Source of the DNA: Maratus speciosus
Lineage: Eukaryota; Arthropoda; Arachnida; Araneae; Salticidae
Length of the DNA stretch: 64,000 nucleotides
Reading direction: 5' to 3'
NCBI GenBank assembly: GCA_963932465.1
Contig: OZ010792.1
Span: forward strand, 186,405,377-186,469,376
Of this stretch, positions 1 to 11,888 are shown one piece after another. Every line of letters begins with the position of its first letter. Position 1 is the stretch's first letter. The notes beneath the pieces are model-generated. The model ran no database searches, was not told the origin of the DNA, and saw only the letters and a list, made by a program, of their open reading frames with translations. A program made the position numbers and the translations under genes.

Positions 1-763
1 TAGTTTTATAAAGAAATTTCTGGTTCGAACCGAAATATATTCATTTGGTAGTGGTCAAAATGACCACTCACCATCTTTCTAGTGTTAATTCATTCATTTT
101 TATGGTACTAGTAACATTTCTTTGATGTACATTTCCGTTACTTTTAAGAAAAACGGAGAATGAAATTGTTTATTTGAAAAAGTCCTTGATAGTTTTTTGT
201 TTGTTGAATGCCAATATTGCTGCAGTATTATGCTACTGTATAGCTACCAATTTCTAAGATTTTTTTCTTCTCTCTAAAACTTACCAGTAAATTTTGCCTA
301 ATTCAGTCGCCGAAATCTAACAATTGTCTACGATTAAATATGGCAAAAATTTGTATGCAATTTTAGAGGTAACAAAACCGTACAAATTGGCAGCTATATG
401 ATTCTATTAGTGAAATGAAAATTGTAGGTCGGTGTAGCCTCTTCTTTCTGCTCAAAGTATTAAATAGTTTTTAAAATCGAACTTATACCTTTGGAATAGA
501 TTATTTTCTTCTGGCCATTTTTTCCCCCATTCTGACCAGAAAATCAGAGTTCTAACTTTTTACGGCTACTCTTTCATCTACACCTAACACTTCATTTGTA
601 ATAGCTGTTTCATAATAATGGAAGCTCTCAGTTCATCAGAAGAAAATAACTGGGTTAAAGCAGAAACTCGGTTAAGCGGGACTGTACTGTACTTTAAAAA
701 AAAATTAGTCAACGATAATTTTGAAATAGCGTTTCAGTTCGTGAATTTTTCCATTTCAAGCCT
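1..763. other. AT-rich stretch, no gene seen
   Basis: I see no coding region, RNA gene or clear repeat boundary here. Short open frames are present but have no recognisable protein content. Confidence 0.5.
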
Positions 764-1932
764 TGGGATGCACCGAATATTCGGTATCTATTCAGTATTT
801 ATTCATGTTACTGAATATTCATTCAGTTATGCCAAATATCAACATATTTGTACAAATCGAATATTTAAAAAAAAATTAAACATTTTCAAAAATCTTACAC
901 AACTTTTACTTTTAACTGTCAACTTATAAACATATTCAGAATAATCAGAAACAGAATCATATTTAAATAAAAGAGAATCTTTTTATTTTATTTATTTACT
1001 ATTTGTAAAGTATCACTTGAAAAAATTAACCATTAATGAGGATTTTCATAGGCATTTATGATCTACCAATGCAAGTTCTTGAGCATTGTCTAGTAAATAA
1101 TCTGTTTTTTGCTTTTTCACAAAAAGAGTGTTTCTAAACAAAATAGAAAAACGTTCAGAGTTTTGATAATAGACATCAAAAAGCACAATTTTTGTCCAGG
1201 AAATCAAAATCACAATTCACTTATTCAGTTATAAATACAGTGTATCTCATCTCACTCAAGGTCAAACATGGATTTTTGTTTGTTCCTTTAACAATAATGA
1301 AGATATCAAAACTATATTTTCAACAGACTTGCTTAGGATTTCTGTGAAATATGATATGATAAGAAGTTCTGGATATTGCCACCATTCATATCTAAACAAC
1401 TATGACCTAGACATTTTTTTATTCAGAATGCAGTTCACAGTAATTATACCGTGTCGTTGGTCAAAATTCAGTCAATTTCAATCATCACATTTAATAGAAA
1501 TAAAATTAATATGAAACAAATCTCGCTAAAATACCTACATTGTTGATAAAGCTGTGAATGAAAATTTAATTTCAGCTTGTAGTTACATACCTAGTATTTT
1601 TGATTGATTGTATTGTAATTGATGGAATAAATGGATTGAAATGTTCGTTGAAAGATTTTAAAAACAGTCTGTTTGTTTACAATCTCTACAAATGATTGCA
1701 AACCCCAGTTACTGATCTAGGATGCATTTAAAAACTTCCTTGCTGAATCAAAGGGAGTAGAAAAGTTATTCTTGCTGAGTTGCCACCATTTCAATAGATG
1801 GTTTTAAAATTTAACATTTTAATGCCTTTGAACTTTAAAATGTAAAAGTATTCGTCCAGCCGAATATTCGGTTCACCTGTATGCTGAATATGCCAAACAT
1901 GCACAACATGCCAATCGATGTAAGAAGCGAGT
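764..1932. repeat. possible decayed hAT-like element, ends uncertain
   Basis: At about 767 the sequence GGGATGCACCGAATATTCGG resembles the terminal repeat of some hAT transposons. Further ATTCGG/ATTCAG motifs follow to about 850 and recur near 1857-1890. No matching right end or target duplication is visible and no transposase is recognisable. Both ends are guesses. Confidence 0.2.
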
Positions 1933-2834
1933 AAAAGAGCATCGATAAAAAATATTATTTTTTTAACCTTTGCCCTTTTTTATAGCCAGGCCCAGGCCGT
2001 GATCTGCTTGGTGTGGGAGAGGAGTCTAGTTTGTGTTTAAACAACAATTAAAAGACACTGAATTTTCACATACCGACCTTATGTCTTGGCGTCCTTATGA
2101 CGTGGAAAACAAAACCAAACCCCTATTCAACTCGTCTCCATCGTAAAAGCGTACTAGTAATTAATTTTGACTTTGGCAGTTTTAGGATTAATTTGTACCA
2201 AACTCTGCCGGCTAGGTAGTCCAATGACAATGCAACCGCTGCTGGCACCAGACCCTTTGACGGGTAACGTCTTATTAAAAATCATAGAAATTATTTATTC
2301 TTCATTTTCTATATTTATAAATATTAATTTAAAAGTTACATTACCAAAATGCCGGAAAAGAAAAAAGTGTGAAATTATTATAGAAACAGGAGGGCACGGA
2401 AAAGAAAAGAATGAAAAGCAAGCTCATTTTATGAAAAGGTTTATTTTTTGAAATCTTCTGCTAATTAATGTGTGCGTTGAATCTTTTATCAACAACAAAA
2501 ATGAAAGACTAAAAAAAGTAAATTTCTCTAACTAAAAATATAGTCTTAAATCAATCTATGTAATCAAACTGTTTTTTCTGTAAAGGCAGAAGATTTTTCA
2601 GAAAATGCTGTCAAAGCTGCAGTTTTGAATCGAATTTTCTAAATTTTAAAAAGAATTTACATTTAAAAAGTAATACATAAATAAATTCTGAATTTTATTT
2701 CAAGAAAAAAAAAATATATGAAAAAAGTAAATTTACATTTACAAATATTTTGTTTCCCGGCCATCATAATTTTTTTTTTTTTTTTTTACAAAATATATAG
2801 CTAAAGAAATTTGTCAAAATTTAAAAGAAGCATA
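1933..2834. other. AT-rich stretch, no gene seen
   Basis: There is a poly-T run at about 2770-2787 and there are A-rich tracts. The 94-codon open frame near 2167-2451 has no recognisable domain and is not called as a gene. Confidence 0.5.
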
Positions 2835-3017
2835 AAAATATTCGGTACTTTTCGGTTAGGTGGGTGCCAGTGTTATATATACATATAGATACATGTATGT
2901 ATATATACATATATATTTATATATAGTATATATACAATATGTGTATATGTATATTTACATATATGTATGTATATACATATAACACTGGCGCCGGCTAACC
3001 GAAAACTACCAAATATT
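2835..3017. repeat. inverted repeat around a TA/CATA microsatellite
   Basis: About 45-bp imperfect inverted arms flank about 95 bp of (TATACA)-type repeat. The left arm runs AAATATTCGG through GGTGCCAGTGTTATA and the right arm runs TATAACACTGGCGCC through CCAAATATT. Such a sequence could extrude as a cruciform. It is either a small fold-back element or a microsatellite grown inside one. Confidence 0.6.
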
Positions 3018-3816
3018 CTGTTCATTTTTTATTTTAAATTGATTTTTTTCCCATATGTAGATATACAAGGTAGCGATGCGGCTTTTCCATCAATGATCGT
3101 CACAGTTACAGTTGCTAGCGATGACCTGACGCTATAAGCTGGTTGCGCTGGAAAATTCAGCACCGTAGGATTTTGGAATAATTTCAGGCCATCCTGATTA
3201 TCAATAAGGTCAATGGTGTACTACAGATGATGCAACATCTCGAGCCATGGGGTTGAAATTCAGCAAAAAAAATTTTCGTTCTTATCACCAAAAATAGAGA
3301 TTTAACATTTTTTGTGACTTCATATACTTAAACGCGAAAATGTTGAATTCTAGAATTAAAATTGATTTTTGTTTATACTTTTTCAAGTAAATTTTAAATT
3401 TACATAAAAATGCAATAATTTAACTTAATAATGTAACTTAATCACCAATTAAATATTTTAAATTCTATTTAGAATGAACTTTGAATCTAAAAAAATATTT
3501 GATTTGGACATTTCTTTCTAACCTACATACATAGAAAGGGAGGGGGCAAAAGCCTATCTCAAAACCTGTCATGGCCTTAAAAATTAGAATCGTACTTTTG
3601 TTGAAAACAAAGTTGTATTTACAATCTATCTCATTGGTAAAAAAAAATTTAATTTATGAAAGTGGCATTTAAAAATAAGAGTTTGAGAACTTGAGACAGA
3701 AATGAAATCAACTTACTGTTTCTTCTCATTTTTTTTCAGAGTAACGATCCGGGCAAAACGCCCTGGTGAACGGCCACTTTTCAATGAAATCAATGAAAAA
3801 GGCTCTATCCACCAGA
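3018..3816. other. no gene seen
   Basis: This is mixed AT-rich sequence with a few CpG-containing patches (about 3070-3170, 3740-3780). I recognise no coding or repeat structure. Confidence 0.5.
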
Positions 3817-4003
3817 GATTTTCACCAGGCTAATTGCTTTTAATGTATGAATATTATTTTTCAATCACGTCAGGTAACAGCAGATTTAAGCTCTCAGCCT
3901 CTTCTGTTCATCTGATTTTCACCAGGCTTTTAACGTATGAATATTATTTTTCAATCACGTCAGGTAACAGCAGATTTAAGCTCTCAGCCTCTTCTGTTCA
4001 TCT
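3817..4003 (+). repeat. two-copy tandem duplication (~90-97 bp units)
   Basis: Copy 1 (3817-3913) and copy 2 (3914-4003) share nearly all of their sequence, including TTTTCACCAGGC and CTCAGCCTCTTCTGTTCATC. A 7-base stretch in copy 1 is missing from copy 2. The 68-codon open frame across this region is a by-product of the duplication. Confidence 0.85.
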
Positions 4004-6579
4004 TCAGAGAGGGAACTTAATCTTTTCTACAATACCATGAAAGCTTCAACTACTTCTTGGCTTTAGATGAACTGCAACACAATCTTCCAAAACTATGATA
4101 TCCTATTAGAGAGAGAGAGAGATAAATTAATGATCAATTTTACACCTTGGGGATGAGCATCACATATACGTGACTCAGAATCCTTGATTATTCCCACCAG
4201 TTATTTTTTATAGTAAATTTTGCTTTATTTTGTCAGGGCATTTTCTCAATTCAATTAGGCAAAATTTTCTGTTTTGAAAAACCGGTGATAACCCAGATAG
4301 CATGAACATTAGCAGCAAGTTAGATTTTTTCTGACATTATCTTGTTGTGACAAATTTGAATTGAGAAATTCACAGTGAATCTTCCGCAGGGTATACCATC
4401 ACCCACTTACATGAGTAGTTTGTTGTGAAACTGATGGCAAGACAGCCTTTAATACACAGAAATTTTATTCGTTTGGCACTGCTTTTATTAAACGCTATAC
4501 TTATCAAATACCAAAAAAGGATTGAATTGAAATGTACAAATATTACCCTAACTTATTTATGGTGGTAAAAACAATGCATGTACCTTAACGGTGTGTATGT
4601 ATCAGTAGATCTGGTCAGGTCTATGGACCCCTTCGAAGGGGTTAAACTTAACAGTTCTAAACAGTTGATGTGGCATGGAAAGATTATTACTTAGCAGTAA
4701 GTTTGAAGTATTTTTGATTACTTCTTTGCTGTTATTTTGCAATAACTTGGACACAGCATGAATTTAATTCTCACGATAAGTTACCTGCAAGTTCAAAGTG
4801 TGGTGACTTCGGCGTTTGCGTTAACTTGCTGCAGTTGTGTTATGAAATTTCAGTCTTGTCATGCTGAGCTTGCTGCAACTTTGCAAGTTTTCAAAGCAAG
4901 ACTTCTGCAAATTTTCTGCAAACTAAAAATGCTATGTAGGAAAAGATTAAAAATTCTGTAAAAGACATTCATCGCAAAGGGGTTAAATATACAATAGTTA
5001 TGTCAAACCCTTACCGTAGAATGGTATACAAACACTGCATCGCATAGTTATAATAAGTCTACTAGATGAATTACTTACCCATAGTCAGGCAACATCACAA
5101 TTTTTTTTGCATTACTGTAACTAAAATTCAGCCTCCTATAAGCATTTAAAAGTTAATCAAATAAAAATTGGGGTAAAAAAAAAAATAATCTGCCTATTAT
5201 ATGAAAGTCATCTCACTATACATTCAGGCTGTAACTTCTTAGAAATGCTACATAAAATTCAAATACAAATAAAAGCAAGTATTGTTGAAATAGTAAGAAT
5301 ACACATGCATTTTTCCCACGTTTCATAGCTCATGACATCAGCTTGGACTACACATATAAAATTTGACCACTCATAAAAGTAAAAATCACTGACGATACAT
5401 ATGCAATAGCATTTATCAGGGACATACTCAAGAAGAAGGGAACTGAGAGGCTACAGTAGCCTTACCTCCCTCCCCCTCAAAATCTGTATTTTTTACATAA
5501 TTTTGTACACAAGACCATTTCCCAGCTCAGCTCTCCACTTTCTCGGAACAAAATCCTAGATACCCTACTGACATTTTTGTGTATTAGAATTCTGAAGCAT
5601 GGAGAGAATTGCGACCCGTCCCTTAATCTCTGAGAAAAGTATGAAGTTTTTTAAAAAGCACTGAGAGGTGGAAAAAATATAAAAGGTTGTTAATGATTGT
5701 GATTAAACTGATTATTGCAATTACATCCACCTCATTTTTAGCCGTTTATTCCCTAACACTGCTTACCATATCCACTGAAAACATTCAGTTTTGTAAGTTA
5801 TTGATATTTAACAACAATAAAAGAGTTCAACTCAAGAACATAACTTATATTTTGGTGTGGGGGTTAGCTTTCAGTTACGACGACTTTCTTTTAAATAAAA
5901 GTACATGAATACATATTTTCACAGATGTGCTTTTGATACCTGTAAAATTCGATAAGTCTTTTATTTTCAAAGAACCAACTCTTTTTGAAAAAGTTAGCTA
6001 TGCACTTTTCATTCCTTTTCCACCCTAAAAAAATCTTGTGTATATGTCATTGATCAGAAGATATATCCTACCTCTAATATATGTTAATATTACTCTACAT
6101 ATGACTACAAGTTTTTTAATCATAATATTAAATTCGTGAAATTACACTGAGCAAAAGCAGTAGAAGTAACAGGATCATATCTAACACGAAAAATTTTTTA
6201 ATATTGACGTAACCAAAAAAAAAAAAAAAAAAAATTATACGAGATACCAAATAAAAACTAGTCTGAAAGAAAATGAAACAGAAAAAATATACAAAACACT
6301 TACTTAGTATATGTTTCTCCGTTTATAATTATTTTTCCATACGCTAGACGATAACAACAATACACGTTTTGCAAAAAATGACACTTCACACTTCGGCATT
6401 TTCTTTAAAAAAAAGTTGTGCAGAAGCACTTGACAATCGCATAATGTGCGAAAAAGAAGCCAATATGGTAAGCCTGAATTCACTCAAAAGATGCCAAGAA
6501 TATGTGCAGTCGAGTGCGCAGTTGGCAGAATTTGTGTTCTACCTTTTTTGCGTCATATCAAAATGCCCTATTACATAAC
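4004..6579. other. AT-rich stretch, no gene seen
   Basis: Visible items are a short (GA)n run near 4110, the perfect palindrome CCCCTTCGAAGGGG near 4628-4641, and a poly-A tract of about 20 near 6213-6232. Open frames of 60-75 codons show no known domains. Confidence 0.5.
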
Positions 6580-6740
6580 TACAGCGTCTAGAATATATAG
6601 TGTAGAAATCGGCTATCCCAGTAATACTTAAAAAAGTGCTAAAATATTGGATCCCTTAAATGTAAAACAATGCTGAAATCCAATGAGTCGATCACAGCGA
6701 CATCTGCAGGATATTTTTTTAAACTCCAAGACGATTTGGT
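6580..6740. mobile_element. palindromic MITE family A, half copy
   Basis: It begins TACAGCGTCTAGAATATA and carries the internal family words GGATCCCTTAAATG and GACATCTGCAGGATATTTT. It matches only the left half of the full copies and abuts the next copy directly at 6741. It is therefore a solo arm or a copy truncated by that insertion. Confidence 0.75.
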
Positions 6741-7063
6741 TACAGCGTCTAGAATATATAGTGGGAAAATTGGCTATCAGCGTAATAAAAAAAGTGCTGA
6801 AATATTGGATCCCTTAAATGTCAAACGATGCTGAAATCCAATGAGTCGATGACAGCGATATCTGCAAGATATTTTCTAAAACTCCAAGACGATTTGGTCT
6901 AGACACTGTAATAATACGATGTTTACTTTGAAATCTGAAAATATATCGCAGATGTCGCTGCGATTGGCACCCTTGATTTCAGCGTCATTGCACATTTAAG
7001 GAATACAACTTTTTAGCGCTGTTTGGATAGCAGATTTCGACGCTATGTATTCTAGACGCTGTA
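6741..7063. mobile_element. palindromic MITE family A, full copy
   Basis: This ~323-bp element is a long imperfect palindrome. The left half starts TACAGCGTCTAGAATATA and the right half ends TATTCTAGACGCTGTA. The two halves share inverted ATCTGCAAGATATTTT-like and CTTAAATG words around an AT-rich centre. The outer TA dinucleotides suit a Tc1/mariner-type TA target, which is inference. There is no coding capacity. Confidence 0.8.
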
Positions 7064-7082
7064 ATGGACTTTATTCCAAATA

Positions 7083-7293
7083 TGGGTTCGAGGCTGAAAA
7101 AAGTCACGTGATACCGGTAATTCACCTAAAGAACTCATAACTGTTAAGAAGGGAGGCTACTACTGCTTTCCGCATGAACTGTTTCACTGGCTGGTGAGGG
7201 TTTTTCATTAAGTCTACGGAGCCTTCTCTTCTTTACGCTAGAAGTTTTTACCTTGACCACGTGATCGAAACGTAGATGGAATATCCTCCATTT
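7083..7293. repeat. dispersed repeat, inverted copy at 54398-54610
   Basis: This ~210-bp block is similar in reverse complement to 54398-54610. Shared words include AAAAGTCACGTGATACCGG, CGGAGCCTTC, ACCACGTGATC and ATGGAATATCCTCCATTT. There is no open frame. It is an unclassified dispersed element. Confidence 0.75.
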
Positions 7294-7412
7294 GGTCCAG
7301 CTCTAGATACTGTAAGCATGTTCACAATACCTACTGGGTTCCGATCCTGAACCGTTCTCATTGGTTCTCCAGATTCAGATATCCAGAACATATTGACTGA
7401 CTATCGCAGTAG

Positions 7413-7741
7413 TACAGCGTCTAGAATACATAAGTGGGGAAATCTGCTATTCAAACAGCGCTAAAAGTTGTATCTCTTAAATGTGCAACGATGCTGAAAT
7501 TCAGGGAGCCGATCGTAGCGACATCTGCGATATATTTTCAAATTTCAAAGTAAACATCATCGTATTATTACAATGTCTAGACCAAATCGTCTTGGAGTTA
7601 TAGAAAATATCCTGAAGATGTCGCTGTGATCGACTCATTGGATTTCAGCATCGTTTGACATTTAAGGGATCCAATATTTTAGCACTTTTTTAAGTATTAC
7701 TGGAATAGCCGATTTGCACACTATATATTCTAGACTCTGTA
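7413..7741. mobile_element. palindromic MITE family A, full copy
   Basis: It starts TACAGCGTCTAGAATACA and ends ATTCTAGACTCTGTA, about 329 bp. The centre contains ATTACAATGTCTAGACC, the same palindrome junction as in the copy at 6741-7063. It is non-coding. Confidence 0.8.
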
Positions 7742-7748
7742 GCAGTAG

Positions 7749-8030
7749 TACTTAGAAAGTACTAAAATATTGTATCCCTTAAATGTAAAACGATAAATGT
7801 AAGCGATAAAAAGTCGATCGGAGCGACATCTAAGGATATTTTCTAAAACTCCAAGACCACTTGGTCTAGACGCTGTTATAATACAATGTTTACACTGAAA
7901 TTTGAAAATATAACGCAGATGTCGCTGCGATCGGCTCATTGGATTACAGCATCATTGCATATTTAAGGAATACATTTGTTTAGTGCTGTTTGGATAGCAA
8001 ATTTCCACACTATTTATTCTAGGCGTTGCA
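7749..8030. mobile_element. palindromic MITE family A, 5'-truncated copy
   Basis: This copy lacks the left terminal repeat but keeps the family words TGTATCCCTTAAATG, CTTGGTCTAGACGCTGT and CAGATGTCGCTGCGATCGGC. It ends at a mutated terminal repeat (ATTCTAGGCGTTGCA). Confidence 0.75.
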
Positions 8031-8141
8031 CTTGTGCTCTGATACATGAGAAACTTTAAAGGTTGATTTTCAACTTTTCGACAGCGACTTCCGATATCGG
8101 TTGTGTCTTTGTGGGCCTTCCGGTTTGGTGGATGACAGAAT

Positions 8142-8297
8142 GGCCGGGATCCAGATAGATTTTTCGCTCTTAGCGAAACGAGATCAACCAATCAAAAGGC
8201 TGCATTTTTGCAAACAGCGAAAAGTTCGCAAAACTGCAGGCTTCTGATTGGTCAATCTCGTTTCACTACCAGCGAAAAATCTATCTGGATCTCGGCC
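8142..8297. repeat. 156-bp fold-back element
   Basis: The arms GGCCGGGATCCAGATAGATT and AATCTATCTGGATCTCGGCC are inverted copies. Inner arm segments (AGCGAAACGAGATC.. with ..GATTGGTCAATCTCGTTTC) pair to a loop of about 30 bp. It resembles a MITE or fold-back element. No target duplication is evident. Confidence 0.75.
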
Positions 8298-8777
8298 CTT
8301 GTCCAGCTAAGTTTTCGCACTTTGAAAGATCTCGTATCTCTGTAAGAGCAACAGTATGAAAGATGAGTGCTTATAATGGGCGACTGCTTCAAAAAGGATT
8401 TGAATTTTAAAGTTTTTATTTAAAAAAAATCTTCTAATCATCAGATTTTTATGAAATTGGAATGGGACCAAATGGGTGACTTAAACTTTCAAACAAAAAA
8501 AAATATCAAAATCGGTTCATATTTAAGAAAGTTATGCGTGAACATGGCCAAAACATACATACAGGTCGATTTGATAACCTCCCTCTTTTTGAAGTCGGTT
8601 AAAAATATCTGCACATATATTTTTTAAAGAGATAAAATATATGGGGTTTGCCGTCTAGTTTTGTAGTGAATAAAATACGATTAGAATGCTTATAAATTTT
8701 CTACTGAAAGTATAAGCAAGTATTTTGCTTATACTAACGTGATTTTGAGTGTTATTTGTTTCTCATGTTTTATGATG
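8298..8777. other. no gene seen
   Basis: AT-rich sequence with no recognised element. The segment near 8420-8600, with AAAATCGGTTCATATTTAAG, looks like generic degenerate repeat. Confidence 0.45.
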
Positions 8778-8779
8778 TA

Positions 8780-9554
8780 CAGTAAATCCTCCCTAAAGCG
8801 ACCGCGTTCTGTTCCAATAAAAATTGGTCGCTCCGAGAGGTGGTCTCTTAATGGAGGTCATGTTTACATCTAGATTTTAATTGTTGAAAAAAGGTAATAA
8901 TTAATGTTACTAAAATTTATTTTTCACATTAGGAAAAAATATTAAAATTTAAGTATCCAAACAAAAGTTAATTACATAAGTTAATTACTTCAGAGTTTAA
9001 AAAATGAATACATTGACATTTGCTTTGATTCTACGGTTTTTTATTTTATAACCTTTATTTCCAAGTCCTTTCGAAATTCAGTAAATAAATGCAATTTTTT
9101 TGGACGGGAACAAATAATGACGATTCCATTAATTTATCTATTTCTTTGAGAGTTTCCTGACAGAATAGGGCAGGGGAGTTTATTGACTGCCATTCTTAAT
9201 TTGTCATCTGAGTTAAATTCATTGCCTAAAAAGGCACAAAGGGGTTTAAACACTTAAAAGTTATCGGAATAATAAAAAAAAAAACTCTAAACTTAGTTTA
9301 GAAGTTTGATGAATAATGCGCTCTCCGGAATTATTTTTCTAATAAAATCTCCTTCAAGCGACCAGCAAAAAACGAAAATGGTTTCATTTTCTTCAAAGAA
9401 ATTGGTTGCTCAAGGAGGGAGTTCAACTGGGATGATCTCTTAATGAAGGTAAAACTAGTATTGAACCTATGGGAATAAATTTCGTTCCATGAAAAAATGG
9501 TCGTTCAGTGAGGGGATCGCTTAATGGAGATGGTCGCACAGGAAGGTTTCACTG
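8780..9554. mobile_element. Tigger/pogo-like non-autonomous element
   Basis: Terminal inverted repeats of ~24 bp (left CAGTAAATCCTCCCTAAAGC, right the complement of CAGTGAAACCTTCCTGTGCG) are flanked by TA at 8778-8779 and 9555-9556. That is the TA target duplication of the Tc1/mariner superfamily. CAGTxxAACCT-type ends with internal 'TGGTCGCTxAxxGAGGTGGTC' words are characteristic of Tigger/pogo elements. The 775-bp length and absence of a DDE transposase frame make it non-autonomous. Confidence 0.8.
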
Positions 9555-9556
9555 TA

Positions 9557-9957
9557 TTTTGGTCTGTTATCCACACGATATTAAAATATGCAATCATAAA
9601 ATAAGAAATATATATACTAAAACATTGTCTCAAAAAATTGCCTAACAGTGCAAATTCCAAAATCTTGTAATATGTTGATATCACAATCTTGGTTTAATAA
9701 CAGCATTCTATCTATCATGAAAAATATAAAGCAACTGATAAATCATTTTTAAATAAATAAAAAGAAGATTGTTAAAAAGTTAAAATATTTAGATCTCCAA
9801 TTGAATTGTCAAATTGTACCAATCAACCTACCAAACAATCCATAACCAATGAAACATAAGCACAAAACGGACAATCACGTGATCAAATCGCTCACATAAT
9901 TTTTCTGGGCTGCTCGCGCAGAGTGTGCGTGCGGTTGATTGAATGCTAATCGGGCTG
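9557..9957. other. no gene seen
   Basis: AT-rich stretch with a GC-richer patch at about 9910-9960 (CTGCTCGCGCAGAGTGTGCG). No coding or repeat assignment. Confidence 0.45.
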
Positions 9958-11083
9958 AAGTGGATCATAGATTAAGGACCAAGATGGGACATTTACGGCA
10001 AAATCTGTAATGGCAACAGTACTAGCGTCACTACCGACAAGGGGGTAGAATTAACAAGCCTCCGAAATTTACCTATGTTGAAGAAATATGTTTACCCTCT
10101 ATGCTTTAAATATCTATTCTTTCCTAAAACGAAGCAGGTGTCAGAGGATATTCTATTCATGCTTGCTTTATTTATTTAGCTGTTTTTTTTTTTTTTTTTT
10201 TTTACCGTACTTGTATTGGTCACCTTTAACTTACAAAATGATAATTAGAGAAATAATATAAAAGAAAACTCTAGAAAATTTTGTTAATGTAAATATGTAA
10301 GTTTATGAGATTAAATTGCAAAAAATCAAATTCAGGTATTGTGTTAATTTATTCATATCGAATAAAACTTTATTGAGCGTAATGTCAGTACCTCTATTTA
10401 TTTTTAACTGTTAGATTTATATAATTCTAAAAATTTGTCGAAATGAATTTTTCCCCATCTGTAATTTTATTATTATTTCGGCAGATTCCCAAAACAGCCG
10501 AGACACCCCATTTGGCGACTTTTCTGACAAGAGCCAAATACCATACCCCACATACGCCAATCTAAAATGCGGCAACCTGAAAACTAACGTGATTGGTCCA
10601 CTTTCCTGAATGCTTCCAGACTGTTTTTTACTACGTCATCACCCTGGAATAATGGGAAATACAACATTTATAAATGACGACGTATTAAAAAACCCAGGAA
10701 AGCTGATTTTTATGAGATTCAAAATAAAACAAACGATTTCAACATAAGTTTATTGAAAATGTGAAATTTTTAAATTACCTTTCCAAATCAGAGTAACGAT
10801 ATAATGATTAAAATTTTCATTTCTCAACAACTTTCAGAAAAAATCATGAGGTCATTTAATATTGTAAGTACGCGCCTATATTATAGTAAACATTGAACAA
10901 TTCATTTCTAATTTAAAGAAGTATGAACCCTTCGCGTTCATAAAAAAATAATATATATCACTCAATACAGCAACCTAGTTCTGCAGCAATCTGAAAAACG
11001 CAGGAAACTCGTTAAAGCGGCAATCAGTGAACATGTTCATTAACCGAAAAAAACATCACTGTCACCAGCAGTTCTCGGTGTGT

Positions 11084-11260
11084 AGCAATCTCAAAATTCA
11101 GTAGTTCTCTCTACCTAGCAATCTCAAAATTCAGCAGTTCTTGCTGCATAGCAATATCAAAATTCAGCAGTTCTCACTGCGTAGCAATATCAAAATTCAG
11201 CAGTTCACGCTGCGTAGCAATATCAAAATTCAGCAGTTCACGCTGCGTAGCAATATCAAA
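11084..11260 (+). repeat. 33-bp tandem repeat array
   Basis: Five 33-bp units start at 11084, 11117, 11150, 11183 and 11216, with a partial unit at 11249. The consensus begins AGCAATATCAAAATTCAGCA. The units directly abut with no spacers, so this is a minisatellite and not a CRISPR array. The same array recurs at about 16539-16690 as part of the 468-bp duplication. Confidence 0.9.
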
Positions 11261-11583
11261 ATGTACAAAACTCCTAAGGTCAGCATACATGAGAAATATA
11301 CAATAAACGGCTAATATAAAACACTATAATAAAAAATACAAAAAATTATTAACATACCTTAACAAACATCTCCTTTCTTGAAAACCAACTCTATAAAATG
11401 CTGAATTGCCATAATTTCGTAAATTTCTAGTCGTCGATAAACTTCATTTAACTTTCCAGCAAAAAAAATGAACAAATACTCACAATTTCAAACTAAATTA
11501 CACAGATACTTTAACTTTCAAATTTTACAACTAAAAACAGCAAAAAATATTAACAATAACAAACTCTTGCCTTACCATCATTT
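11116..11583 (+). repeat. 468-bp direct duplication flanking the copia, left copy
   Basis: This block is, by eye, identical to 16538-17005. Its last base abuts the left copia LTR, while the right copy starts at the end of the right LTR. Formally it behaves as a 468-bp target duplication, about 90 times longer than the 5 bp normal for copia integration. Confidence 0.85.
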
Positions 11584-11870
11584 TGTTATCTATTTTCTAA
11601 CATTTTAGTTAAAATAATGATAATTATTTTACTATACACATAACTTCTTTAAAAAACACACAAAACATTTATTTAGACAATCACATTACAGCAACTACGA
11701 ATACACATCTCAAAACCCTAATCACAACATCAATATTATCGTCGAACATCTCACGTTTTTCGTCTGAACTAAAAAAAATAAATACATGGAGTCAGGAAAA
11801 AAATGTCTATTGTCAAAGAGTTTATCTTATGAAAAAATAATTTAAATATTGTCATGTGACTTTACTTACA
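11584..11870 (-). repeat. copia 3' LTR
   Basis: It runs TGTAAGTAAAG..GATAACA on the minus strand, with canonical TG/CA ends. It is nearly identical to 16253-16537. Confidence 0.9.
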
Positions 11871-11883
11871 AATCCCTTCTTTC
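11871..11883 (-). promoter_or_regulatory. copia polypurine tract
   Basis: On the minus strand GAAAGAAGGGATT lies immediately upstream of the 3' LTR. This is the expected position for the plus-strand primer. Confidence 0.75.
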
Positions 11884-11888
11884 GCATG

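Noticed and set aside
618..929. 103-codon frame
   Set aside because: AT-rich, no domain, overlaps a hAT-like end sequence.
11084..11260. 33-bp direct repeats resembling a CRISPR array
   Set aside because: Units abut with no spacers and the sequence is eukaryotic; it is a minisatellite.
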